In this document: piece after piece, positions 1-10,404 of the stretch | Numbering within the stretch: position 1 is the stretch's first letter | Layout of the letters: the number at the start of each line of letters is the position of its first letter | Source of the DNA: Drosophila miranda | Taxonomy: Eukaryota > Arthropoda > Insecta > Diptera > Drosophilidae | Reading direction: 5' to 3' | Length of the DNA stretch: 64,000 nucleotides | Assembly: GCF_003369915.1 (NCBI RefSeq) | Contig: NC_046676.1 | Span: 6,262,001 to 6,326,000 of the forward strand | Translations under genes and position numbers: made by a program | Notes under the pieces: generated by a model | The model's database searches: none | The model's input: only the letters and a program-made list of their open reading frames with translations | Told to the model about the DNA's origin: nothing

Positions 1-77
1 AACAGATGGAACACTTTGCCCCACTGCAGATTGCGGAGCTTTTCCAGCGTAAACGCATTCGAGGCCTTCTCAACCAT
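1..77 (-). CDS. N-terminal fragment of an unrecognised protein
   Basis: Reading down from an ATG at 77-75 on the minus strand there are 25 open codons before the window edge. The translation begins MVEKASNAF and continues TLEKLRNLQWGKVFHL. The upstream context has a TATA box at 501-507 on the same strand, which supports a real 5' end. No signal peptide is visible in these residues, and I do not recognise the family. The rest of the gene lies before base 1, and the reading frame could be interrupted by an intron there. Confidence 0.5.
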   Translation of the reverse strand, partial: MVEKASNAFTLEKLRNLQWGKVFHL

Positions 78-500
78 GCTTGTCCGGTTATTGCCAAAAT
101 TTTGGCCTCACAGTTCAATGTTTTATGCGTTCTTTGATTTCGATATCGGTTTTTTTGTTTTGTTTTTTTATTAAGGCCTTGGCTTAGTGGCTCTTATTGC
201 ACATTTCAACTCTTGTCACGTAACTGCTTTTGGGAGGAAAATCCCTGAGCTTACACCCCCACCCGCGCCACTTCCGATCAGATTATCACGTTAATATTAT
301 GCTATTATTAGTATTCAATCGGTTTGATTGCTGTGGATGCGGATACCCATCAGAGGTTTGTATTCACTGAACCAACGCGAAACCGGGCAATGACTACGAC
401 AACGACAACGACAGCCGCTACATCCAAATCCGATGACGGCAAGCAAATAACAATTAGAGTTTTATTCTCGAAATGAGCTGCTACCGCAAAATCCGTCGGT

Positions 501-507
501 TTATATA
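501..507 (-). promoter_or_regulatory. TATA box of the leftmost minus-strand gene
   Basis: The minus strand reads TCTATATAAACC here. Transcription would start near 470, where CATTTCGAG gives an initiator-like sequence, leaving a leader of about 390 bases before the ATG at 77. Inferred from spacing only. Confidence 0.4.
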
Positions 508-649
508 GACTCTCGAAAAAGCAATAGCAAAAAACAGCCGCAACAGGTATACACGTACACTGAGAAACAGTCAAACAGATGAACAGTTGTTCATCTAAGT
601 CTATAAAAATAAAATGGGATAGCTCGGCCCGATTCAAATGAAACTACAC

Positions 650-1807
650 TACGTGAACTCCACTTTCAATTGAAAAGGTGTTGCGGGTCCAGAGAACGAC
701 TTAGCCAAAAGCGACGCGACTCGACTCTACTCGACTTCGTTCGACGCGCGACAGATTTATGTTAAGTTGTTCGTTTCGCTATCAACCCAAGTATTGTCCT
801 AAATTTAAGTTAGTCTCGGGGTCTGTCTCAGAGTGTTGTTTGTTTTCTTTTTGCATTAATTAATTATTATTTTCACCTATTTTTGATTCGTGCAAATGAG
901 TAGCACGAGCGCCAGACTTTTGATATATGTTTGTATCTGGAAATGGAATTTGGTAATCCCAGAAATTGAGGCTGGAAAATTACGGATATGCAGAACAGAT
1001 CTTGCTTCACATAACACACTTTACAAATGTGTTCATGTTTCGTTTCATTTATTTTACGTAATCATTTTTTTTTTTATTACTGAATATTTACTTGATGATA
1101 AGTCGTGCGATATTTTGCAACCCTTCAGAAAGAATGGAATCTTAAAATGAGTCTGAAATTCTACCACTGAGGAACCTATTTTCTCTGCTCTGCCTGTAAT
1201 GATGTAATCTAATGCCTTCATGTAATTAAGAAGATTTATATTGGATAGGTAGATATAAAAATATAGATTTAATTTAAATAATAGCGGTGGTTATCTTTGG
1301 GCAAGTCTATAGATGATAGTGTACATATGAAATTCCCGACTAGCGGGTATCTTATGGTCGGAATATCGGTTATAGCGTTACTAGTTATTTTGCCCATCAT
1401 GTTTGGCTGATTATTAAATAATAATTTAAATTCATTTGATGGCAATGATATAGAATTCCAGAGATTTCGCTCCGCTCTGTTGGTCCATAAAATGAGTAGA
1501 GTTTTATTTGTAATTTCTTGTATATATTTTTGGTGAGGCGCCCAACCGATCTTAATCAAGGGTGTAAAAAACTTGGCGACTAATTTAAAATTAGCAAGTG
1601 AAATTAGCATTTGATTAAAGCAACGAACATATGTATGAGTTAGCACCAATCGATGGGATGTTTTTTGTTGCTACATTGTGCACAAATTATATATATTCTT
1701 AATATTTTTATAGATCCGTGTAGATTTGTCAAATAACAGCGCACACGCCGCTACATTTGGATGCTATAATAACCCACATTTTGTCAATGGGAAAATCTTG
1801 TCCAAGC
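650..1807. other. AT-rich intergenic DNA, no gene seen
   Basis: Open frames here (for example 890-1150 plus and 1269-1649 minus) lack coding character and resemble no known protein. The DNA is AT-rich with short homopolymer runs. Confidence 0.6.
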
Positions 1808-2560
1808 TTTTTATACCCGATACTCAAAATGAGTATTGGGGTATATTAGATTTGTGGTAAAAGTGGATGTGTGTAAAGTCCAGAAGGAATCGTTTCCGAC
1901 CCCATAAAGTATATATATTCTTGATCAGCATCAATAGCCGAGTCGATTGAGCCATGTCTGTCTGTCCGTCTGTCCGTCTGTCCGTCTGTCCGTCCGTCCG
2001 TCTGTCCGTCCCCTTCAGCGCCTAGTGCTCAAAGACTATAAGAGCTAGAGCAACGATGTTTTGTATCCAGACTTCTGTGATATGTCACTGCTACAAAAAT
2101 ATTTCAAAACTTCGCCCCGCAATCTGACGAAAATCTGGGGCATCCACAAATCTCAGAGACTATTAAGGGTAACCAAATTTGGTATCCGCACTTCTGTTAG
2201 ATCTCACTATAAAACGCCCACCCCCTTCCGCCCCCACAAAGGACGAAAATCTGTTGCATCCACAATATTGCACATTCGAGAAGACTAAAAACGCAGAATC
2301 ATAGATAATGACCATATCTATCAGATGGCTGAATCTGGATCAGATCGGATCATTTTTATAGCCAAAAGCAAGAAATCAATTTGCAGTGGCCACGCAGCGC
2401 CCGACGACAAGCTCAGACTGATTTTCTGTCTCTCTCTTTGTCGTGTCGTTTAATATTAGCGGCGTCTGCCGGAGGAGAGCCATACTGACTAAGTATCGGG
2501 TATAAATGTAGAGTTGCGGTCTCCGCAGCATCTCACAACGTTCCCCCTCGTTTTTTAATT
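1808..2560 (+). mobile_element. DINE-1 (INE-1) Helitron-like element, nearly complete
   Basis: The left end reads TTATACCCGATACT (from 1811) and the right end carries its inverted copy AGTATCGGGTATAAA near 2491-2505. Between them lie the stretch CCATAAAGTATATATATTC and the text about 'gatcagcatcaatagccgag', followed by a GTCTGTCC microsatellite at about 1957-2010, all typical of fly DINE-1/INE-1 elements. Past the right inverted repeat is a short hairpin (TGCGG-TCT-CCGCA, about 2514-2527), as expected at a Helitron 3' end. It has no coding capacity. The family assignment is from memory of its hallmark words, not an alignment. Confidence 0.85.
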
Positions 2561-2813
2561 GTAAAAAGTTTCCAAAGCAGTTTCGATCTCGAATGATACT
2601 ATGTACCTCTCTCTCCCCAATTAGCACATTTCAATTGTTGATCTCGTATATTTAAACAAGTACGAAATTATGTATCGATGAGTATTTGTTGTAGGGTTAT
2701 AATGTAGGGAGAGTACCCGGCGCTAGCAGCTCTGTATAATTTATATTCGAAAGTTTGGAATGACTGGCAGATTTTTTCTTATTTCACTGGGGCCCAAAAC
2801 CACAAGAGATTCA

Positions 2814-4833
2814 TTAATTCACTTGAAAACCGGATTGTAATACTCCCGATTTGTTGACTTTTTTTGCCACACAACACTGAAAACGATATGGGATAGACAG
2901 ATCTCGTAATAAAGAGAGATAAATATAAAAAACATACATGAGGAGTACTATCCCAAGAGCGTATAAGCCAGCACTGAGCAGGTTGAATATACCCGGATCA
3001 CTGTCCAATGTCCGGGTGTAGATCGCAAAGTACAGGCTCGATGATATCAGTGGCGATAGTGTCTGCAGAATGCCCAGCAGAGCGAAGATTTTGCCTGGCA
3101 ACGGAAATCCAAGAGATAATCATTAATCACAAAATCAGAAGGGAGACCTTTATACCTCTCTCTGCGGCCGGCAGGAGATTGGTGATTATTGTGCGGCACA
3201 TGGGATTCACCAGAGACTTGAATACGCCCAAGGCAATGGCGACATAGATTTGCCAGCTCACCGCAGCCAAGGACTTCATCAGACTGCTGGTCGAATGACT
3301 CAGGAGAGAGACGATGGCCAGCCACAGAACCGCCGAGCTGGTGCACTGCCAAAGATAGATGACTACCAAATGAGTTGTCCTCCAGCTGAACCTTGAGCTA
3401 ATCTCACCTTCCGCAGGGACCAAATGAATAGCATTCCGCCAGAGCCAGCCACAGCAGGCACCAAGATGCTGACCGACTCGTACTCGGTAAACTCCTTCAC
3501 GGTCCAATGGAACTTGGCTCTCATGAACATGTAGAACACCGAGTTGCTGCCGTCTGTGAATGGTGGAGGTTTATGTGGATGTGGCGGATGAGTAAGCGCA
3601 ATAGCAGTTTGGGAAAAAGACTCACCAGAGACAAAGGCCGCTAGCAGCAAGACCAACATAATTAGGACCACAATAGAACGATCTTTATAAGCGCGGTGTC
3701 TACTGCAACTGCTCCACAAATCCTTCAGCAATGCCAGGACATCTCTGTCTTCAGCCTGAGTATGTGAAGCGCTCTGCTCACTACTGGGAAGACTCTCTGG
3801 CAGGAGTGCGATCATAAGGAAGAGAGCAACGAGAATGGAGCAAGCGGATATGCTCAGGACAACGTATGCATTGGTAGCCTCGTAGGCGTAGCCAGAGCCG
3901 AAGCTCCCCAGAAGGAGACCCACATATATTGCCAGCTCATAGGCAATCATCCTAGAATGAAGCACATACTCATACTGGAAATACGTTGGTCAGACTGCTT
4001 AGATACCTGTATGATCGAACCTTTCCTTCGGACACATCCCCTATAAAGCAGACGGCGGCCAAGGAGTAGGTGACACTGCTGCCCAGGCACGATAGAGGGA
4101 CGATCGACAGCACGTACCACCAGGGGCTGACCATTCCATGAGTCTGCATGGCTGCATAGACAACGGCAGCTGAAATCAGATACTGCAGGCCATAGCCTGT
4201 CGCCAAAGATGAGACTGGAAGATGTGTGTGGACTGAGGCACTTACCCAGAAAGGAGCACATCAAGAGCGGCTTGCGTCCGTAGCGATCTGCCCAGGCTCC
4301 TGCAAAGAGCCCACAAAATGCCGGAATAATGCACTCCACAATCCTCATGACTACAACGACCCGAGCTGCATACGGCTGCACCTCTTCTTCGATTCTCTGG
4401 CAAAGATCTAAAAAGTATTATATACGTTTGTAGTGATCGGCCTCGTCTTACCTTCGTTTCGTTGGTGGCATTCTTGGTGCCCAGAAGCAGGCAGACCTTA
4501 TCCGAGTATCCAAATCCAGCGGTGCAGCTTTGATAGATTATTTGATTCTTCAATACAGTGGCTGCAATAAAGGGAATACAATGAGACAGCCTCCCAATCA
4601 GACGAACACTTACAGGAAAAATTGTAGGCGAACAGAAGAATTAATATAAAGGGCTCCAGCAGATAGATAGTCAAGGGTTGGACCACTGATGACACGCCGG
4701 GTGAAGGGTCCGCCGCAATCGTTGCCTCTATGGAACTGATCTGGCTCGAACCGCTGCTACTGCTGGTAGTTTCAGGATCATGTCGCCTTGCCTTGGCCAC
4801 CAGCTTTTCATGGGCATGCGGTTCCTCGTCCAT
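2814..4833 (-). CDS. CG8008: SLC46-family major facilitator transporter
   Basis: Eight coding exons join in frame: 4833-4614, 4561-4452, 4396-4246, 4214-4007, 3951-3626, 3553-3408, 3345-3156 and 3094-2814, giving 543 residues. This fits the SLC46 (proton-coupled folate transporter-like) branch of the major facilitator superfamily. A Ser-rich cytoplasmic N-terminus (about 50 residues) leads into the first membrane helix (LEPFILILLFAY). A long extracellular loop holds cysteines and possible N-glycosylation sites (NAT, NET). The loop between helices 2 and 3 carries the classical motif A, ADRYGRKP. The remaining exons encode hydrophobic helices, bringing the total to about twelve. The start is the ATG at 4833; a longer frame begins only with GTG. 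The exon 3 acceptor was chosen at 4397-4398 because it restores phase 0. The substrate is unknown. The symbol rests on family and on proximity to Rme-8. Confidence 0.88.
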
Positions 4834-6195
4834 CTCTGCCACTCGACTGAGACTTTGTTTTATTCATTACTTAATGAGTTCCCAGATACGAGAGTGGGCG
4901 CGATTTCAGATAAAGTGACGACATTTACATATACTCATATGTGGCAGCTGCTCTCTTAGCAGGGGCTTTCCATTCGATTTTATGAATCTAAAAAAGTATT
5001 CCCTCCTTAAATGAACTTAACTCTTATCAAATTACGTTTCCTCCAAACAGCTGGGCGGGAATTCCAAAACTATCAACAAATTTTAATAAAATACAACCAT
5101 CTGTTTCGCATTCTTTCGTTAATTTTCTAATGATAAATTTTATTCGATTTATCAATTTATTTTATTTATGTGACAAAAAGTCTTGATATCGAACGATCCC
5201 TGTGTCTTCACTGTGATCCCCGCACGTGAGTCAGCTTTGAAAACAGAGAGCTCCGCTCTGTATTCAATCTGGAGGGACTTTTTTCATTGAGACGACGTGC
5301 CTTATCTGAATGAAGTTTAAGCACACACTAGTACGTTAAGTATTCTGAGCAACAAACGACTTCATTATTTAACTTAACTATTTGTTTACTTACTATTTTC
5401 GTACTAATTCCATTGTGCAACTAATTAATGGGAAATCGAGTGCTAGTTTAATCATTAGGCTTTTGAAATAATTAATTTCTATATAATTTGTTCATTAGCT
5501 TTAAATAAAAATGAACATTTTTGTATTCGTTTCATATCAGCAGATTCCCAATGTTAAATGCTTAATGTTAGGAACTGACGTGACATCAATTGGTTAGAAC
5601 AATAGGTCGGAAGTGTGCAACTTAAGATGTTAAGATCTAGCCTTGTCATTCTGAATCTATGCAAATTAATTTCTCAGTTTTGAATCCTCGCGCGCCTGCG
5701 ATAGTACATATGGGATGGGATGCATCATTATTTTTGCCGAGAATCGACCTCATTTTCATTGTCGAGGGTTTGATCGACAGTCTGGATCCTCTTGATCCTG
5801 GGAAAGCAGGTCCTTCGGCGATCTGGTCCTAATTGCCCAAAATATAGCGCCCCGACATGTTGACTGTGCAAATTATTTAAATACTGGGTTCTTCGTTACG
5901 TTACGTTACACATATCTAGAGAGAGGGTACAGACACTAACCATACAGTATAGAGATGTGGTCAGTCACCGAACATGTCGAAAACGTTTTTCAGAATTTGG
6001 TCTCTGTTTTCTCTTGAGGGTCCAGCGTATTTTAATTTATGCATGCATTATCACATTCTGCATGTATAGGTTTTACGGTTGCTGGCATGTGTGCATTATT
6101 TGATTTTTGTTTCTGTGCTCATATGTGAGCATTATGTACCATTTACTTTGGCATTTTTGGCGATCGCAAACGTTCAGAAAATCTAAAATTTTCAA
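4834..6195. other. Intergenic DNA, no gene seen
   Basis: AT-rich, with no credible coding exon on either strand. It includes the leader and promoter of the SLC46 gene just right of 4833 and a small GTTAC tandem repeat near 5894-5908. Confidence 0.6.
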
Positions 6196-6415
6196 GCTTG
6201 AGTCGCTGCTACGGCCGCGAATCTACTTTATACCCGATGCTATCGCTTCCCTGCGCCCGAGGACGCACATAATGCACGGAAAATAGCGTGTGAGTAAGCG
6301 GCGTGGCCTTTGTTCCACTGTTCCGTCTGGCTATAATAATGATCCGATTTGATTCAGATTCTGCAGTGTGGAATGTAGTGTGGTCAGTGATGAAATTAAA
6401 CAATGTGATCCACTT
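6196..6415 (-). mobile_element. DINE-1 fragment, opposite orientation
   Basis: The minus strand contains the same 3' end as the element at 1.8-2.6 kb: GGGTATAAA followed by a GC-rich hairpin region. The plus strand has the shared internal text TGGCTATAATAATGATCCGA, matching TGGCTATAAAAATGATCCGA of the first copy in reverse. Only about 220 bases remain recognisable, and they are diverged from the first copy. Confidence 0.65.
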
Positions 6416-6699
6416 CCTTACTTTCGAATCTCAATAAAGCTTTCCGTGGTATTTGCTGAGTTTGCTCAGTATTTGACCAGGCCCCGAAAAGAGCTTGTTG
6501 CGGGAGGAGGGCGAGGGTTTTGAGCGCTCTTTCCTATATGTTTAACAGACATTTTAGACAAAACGTCGTGTAACAAAAATCCATCTTATCAGATCTGTTA
6601 CTACAACCCCCTTCTCCATGACAGGGAATATGTATATCCGTATGCCAATGGCCAGCCGTAAGCATACATATCATAAAAGAGCAATACATGCGACTAATA

Positions 6700-7045
6700 G
6701 ACCATAATTGGCAATTTGTGTAACGATGTGGCAAAACTCGCCAATCATTCAAGGTGCAATCGTACGTTCCCTCACAGGACATTGGCTAATAAGCACCCAC
6801 GCAAACAGGATGGTTGCCTCATATAATGAATGTTGCCGGAGCTGCAGAGACGAAGAAGAGGAGGAGACGGTGGAACATCTGTTCGGCTCGCCTCCAGCTC
6901 TCTGCAGAAGAAGGCTATAACATTATGCCCCTGGAAGATTGCAAACTTTGTAAGAGCATCTGGATCTCACAACGCTTAGGAAGATCCCAAGCGGTGCCTC
7001 TACGGGCCGAAACCGGAATAAGCGTGACTGGCCCCTAATCAACTT
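6700..7045 (+). mobile_element. Decayed 3' end of a Jockey/I-type non-LTR retrotransposon
   Basis: One frame reads RSLTGHW followed by NECCRSCRDEEEEETVEHLF, a pattern typical of the C-terminal RNase H-like and zinc-knuckle region of Jockey- or I-clade reverse-transcriptase proteins (LTGH, CRxC, ETxEHLLxxCPAL). The frame shifts and runs out near 6900, and the expected cysteine after EHLF is missing. The stretch to 7045 looks like the decayed tail. It is a non-functional remnant lying directly before the RAD51D promoter. Confidence 0.65.
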
Positions 7046-7107
7046 ATAATCTATGTACATATGTACATATGTTTTCATTGGTCAGACCGTATATTTGGCG
7101 ATAAATC

Positions 7108-7118
7108 CGGTCACACTA
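7108..7118 (+). promoter_or_regulatory. Motif 1 (M1BP) core promoter element
   Basis: CGGTCACACTA matches the fly core-promoter Motif 1 consensus YGGTCACACTR exactly. It lies 14 bases before the RAD51D-like start codon, so transcription starts very close to the ATG. Motif 1 marks broadly expressed, TATA-less fly genes. Confidence 0.75.
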
Positions 7119-7131
7119 AAAACAACACGGA

Positions 7132-8282
7132 ATGGATCTGAAGAATAAGATTTTGCAAACTCCGACGGGCAAAAAATTATTATCCGAATATCAGTTGAAT
7201 TTACTAACAAAAAACAATATCGAAACATTGCTCGACTTCCACGATGCTGAGGACCAGAAACTGCACAAGCTGCTGGCCATCAAAGTGGAATCAGTACTGG
7301 AGATTAAGAAGGAGCTGGATATGCTGCCATGGCAATCGGAGGCATTTGTGGAAACTGCTAACGAGTTGGACTTTGGAACGGGCATAGAAGAGTAGCGTAG
7401 TTCAAAGGCCAATATGAACAGAGTTGTTGTATTTACTGAGCTGACTGTTTCAGATTGGACAAGTTTTTGGACTCCATTGCGCAGCCGTTCAGGCGAGGCA
7501 GAGTCTGGGAAGTCTGTGGCCAAACTGGCGTGGGAAAGACCCAACTAATGTACACCTTGGCTCTTAATTTTGTATGGAAACACAAACGGCAAGTGCTTTT
7601 CATCGATACCAAGCAAGACTTCTCCACCAAAAGGATACAAGACATGCTGCTGGAGCGTAAAGTGGACCAGGAAACAAGCGAGAAGGCAATGGCGGACATT
7701 CACGTGGTGGAAGTCCTTACATCAGAGGAGCTCATTGAAGTACTTAAAGCCTTCGATCAGCAAATGACTGACGATGTCCAGGCTGCACTAAAAACAAATG
7801 TCGTTGTGGTCGACTCCCTGGCCGCTTGCTTTGTGGGCCACCGAGGCAGGGAAATGCGAAGAACGAGGGATTCCCTCCTGACAGAGGTTGCATGCAGAGT
7901 GAGGAAGTTAGCGGTGAGGGGCGTGGCTTTTGTCATCGGCAACATATCGTTCTCTCAGGATTCAGGTACATTTTAGTTTAAAGGACGATTTATTTACATA
8001 ACTCTATATACTACGCTTGTTCTACTATAAGATAATTGTGACGATGACGGCTTAGAGGATGGCAACAGTGATGGGTCTACGCGGCAGCCGAATAAACCAA
8101 TGCTAGGCTCATATTGGAGTTCAGTGTGTACGCTGAGATTGTCGCTGGAGCTACCGGAGAGTACAAACTGCGGCGACAGCTGCGATGACGACGGCCTCCG
8201 AATGGTAAATGTAATGACGAACACCTATGGTCCTGCGGGAGACACTTGCTTGCTACAGATCACAGATGCAGGACTGGTTTAA
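7132..8282 (+). CDS. Rad51D: RAD51D-like recombination ATPase
   Basis: Three exons join in frame (7132-7391, 7454-7965, 8032-8282) to give 340 residues. The protein is a RecA/RAD51 paralog, the family that assists homologous-recombination repair in the nucleus. Residues 1-86 form the small helical N-domain. The ATPase core opens with GTGIEELDKFLD, and the Walker A motif GQTGVGKT lies at about 109-116. The Walker B segment NVVVVDS follows near residue 200, then a conserved VRGVAFVIGNIS strand. Exon 3 holds the family motif PMLGSYWS, matching PALGRSWS of human RAD51D. Choice of RAD51D over XRCC2 rests on this and on VLFIDTKQDFST. The first donor (GTAGCG) is weak but is the only one preserving frame. 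The stop codon overlaps that of the convergent CCCH gene. Confidence 0.87.
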
Positions 8283-8863
8283 CGGCGGCCAGATGGGTGT
8301 TGCTTCTGGTACGACTTCATTACCCGTTTGCCTGGCTCCAAGCCATCACCCAGGCCGGGTCGTTTACGCGGGTTGGTATTTCCAGTATCTTTCACCACCT
8401 GGACTGCTTGGACTGGCTCAAAACTATTTTTTGGAGGAGTCTCTTCCGTCATCGCCAAATCAGAGTCATGGGCGTATTGGCAGCTTGTTCCGAAACGACA
8501 TCGTCCTTTCCTGAAGTTCCAGCATATCTTGCGTCCATTCTTTAGCTGCAAATGTGTGTCGTTGTTGACCATTTTAACGTGCCGCTCCAGGGACGCTGTC
8601 TTTTGCAGCTCCGCCTCTAGAAATGGATTGGAGAACACCTCGCCCGTCTTCTTGCCGCCTGCTTGGCCCAGCGCCTGGCTCGCGCTCGGCAACTTTGGCG
8701 GCAGCTTCTCGGTTGGCGGCGTGCTGTACGAGGTTTTTGTTATTTTTCTTCCCATATTGTATGTCATCGAATCTGCTTACCCATTTATCTCTTCGCTTTC
8801 GGACTCTTTGCTGCTATCCTCGTCGGATTCGGAGGAGTCGCTATAATCTGCCACAAGCGACAT
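8279..8863 (-). CDS. CCCH-type zinc finger protein
   Basis: Two exons (8863-8781 and 8723-8279) give 175 residues with a 57-base intron. The start MSLVADYSD is followed by an acidic Ser/Glu region. The middle carries FSNPFLEAELQK and LERHVKMV. A single zinc finger with C-x7-C-x5-C-x3-H spacing follows (CWNFRKGRC, then FGTSCQYAH), near residues 95-113. The C-terminus is basic and probably disordered. CCCH fingers usually bind RNA. I cannot name the ortholog. An alternative reading that starts at 8767 (MTYNMGRK) would need the first exon to be a separate upstream frame. The 57-base intron joining the two is the better model, because it uses strong GTAAGC and TACAG signals in matching phase. Confidence 0.8.
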
Positions 8864-9011
8864 TGTTTACCGACATTGACAGCGAAAAAACGAAAATAAA
8901 GAACAACAACTGTGCTAGTGCGCGAGCTGGTAACAATATTTACAATTTGTGGGGGTGTGGGCTTGCGACCGAAAAAGCAGAACTACACGGTAACTAAAAA
9001 TTTGCTACATA

Positions 9012-9285
9012 ATGGGAAGAAAACGAGGGTATGGACAACAGGCAAAACGGCCCAAAAAATGCAAAGTATTCACGGTAAAATCCACCCCTTTTGCCTAATA
9101 TACCTTGGAGACAATATCGGCTTTTTGATTTCAAGGTATATTGTCCTTACACGGAAGGTGAGGTTCCTACGAACCTTGCAACTTTCCACAGCTGTTTTTT
9201 CCTGTTGTCCACACCCCTTTTTATAGCCCATTTAAAACTGCGGAAAATAATGCTAATAATAATAAGTCTTCTTGTAGAACTGTAA
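9012..9285 (+). CDS. Tentative three-exon micro-gene (47 residues)
   Basis: An ATG at 9012 opens a very basic stretch, MGRKRGYGQQAKRPKKCKVF, ending at a donor (GTAAAA, 9075). Joining 9012-9074, 9136-9157 and 9227-9285 is in frame, with introns of 61 and 69 bases and good acceptors (TTTCAAG and CCCCTTTTTATAG). It lies 148 bases from the divergent CCCH gene start, a common bidirectional arrangement in flies. The second intron may be retained, giving a longer product with the same end. I recognise no family. Repeat DNA begins just downstream at 9350, so it could also be a gene truncated by insertion. Confidence 0.25.
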
Positions 9286-9349
9286 AATTCTTCAAGATTC
9301 ATTATTTTCGTGTAGAGTATTTTAATACCACTGGTCGACAATGCCCTGC

Positions 9350-9660
9350 GTTCTCTGCCCTTGATTGGAAATCATGTTCCTCGATTTATATATTCGGTTT
9401 AATATTACTAGCTAGCTAGGCCCTTTAGCTCTAAACACATACTTTTATCCCTTTGATGAATCAATTTTCTACAAAATTGGCTAACCTTAAATACTCCCCT
9501 TTATTTGATATTGACTAAAATAAGGCTTAAGTAAATAAAGTCAAATCATAAAACGTAAGCGGGAAAGAAATGCAACGTTAGTTTGAATAGAATGGTACGT
9601 TATTTGAACACTTACTGCTTGTCAACCGGTGGTATGGACATTTCTATACCCTATTTCGAT
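9350..9660 (+). repeat. Diverged outlier copy of the 34-36 kb repeat family
   Basis: It starts with GTTCCTCGATTTATATATTC, then AATATTACTAGCTAG, GATGAATCAATTTTCTAC and TTGACTAAAATAAGG. It ends with CAACCGGTGGTATGGACAT near 9623. The same words occur in the same order at about 36010-36270, where the end reads CAACCGGTGTATGGCAAT. So it is a dispersed repeat of about 300 bases with no coding capacity. Confidence 0.7.
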
Positions 9661-10404
9661 ATTGCCTTTAAAAAAACTTGCGTATAGTTTTTTTTATACC
9701 TTTTGTTCTTTAATATACCTTTTAAATTGAAATTGATTTTATCTAACGAAATACAATAAATATACCTTCAACTCAATTTCGACGTCAATATATGTATATA
9801 GAAAAGTATATAATGTATACATAATAATATATATAATAACCGTAAATGGTCACCCTGTGGTTTACTTTTTTTTTGAATATATATCGGTATACACTATATA
9901 TATACATATGTACATATATATGAATTCAACTAAACCTTAACCATGGTTTATAACTTACTAGGTATACAATAGAATACCCTTAATATGTAAACGGAAAATG
10001 TGTGCTATATTAAAAAACTTCCTTAAGAAGAGAAACGGGTACATATGAGTTTCTTTCATTTTTAATGAATTTTTAATGTTTCATTCCATAATATATATAA
10101 TCACGTTATGCATGCTCAAGTTAGGTTGGGTGTTTGTGTATGTGTATAAACTATTCTCTAATTATTTATACAGCTTTTATAAATATAAAAAAAAAAATGA
10201 AACTTTGTTACAGTTTGTTAATATGTTGGCTGACGACAGCCGCGACGCTCCTTGCTGCGTGTATACAAAATATGCAAAAGTTTAATACAATAATGGGGAA
10301 GTCCCGTGCATGGTCGTCCGTGTCTAGTTTCCACCCCAACCGAAATCAGGGCTAAGCAAAAACAGGCGAGGCTTAGCTTTAGACCGATATCAAAGAAGAA
10401 CTCG
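9661..10404. other. AT-rich spacer and Rme-8 3' end
   Basis: Rich in TATA-type simple sequence (9780-9930), with repeated TATACC words. The 3' untranslated region of Rme-8 enters from the right; an ATTAAA on the minus strand near 10281-10286 may be its poly(A) signal. No gene seen. Confidence 0.5.

Noticed and set aside
890-1649. Two open frames left of the DINE-1 element
   Set aside because: AT-rich, no family resemblance and no promoter or splice context.
3363-3965. Separate 200-residue gene starting with GTG in the SLC46 region
   Set aside because: It is exons 5 and 6 of the transporter read through an intron; splice sites and membrane topology fit the eight-exon model.
8737-8780. Intron of only 33 bases in the CCCH gene
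   Set aside because: Too short for fly splicing. A 57-base intron ending at the TACAG before 8723 fits phase and signals better.
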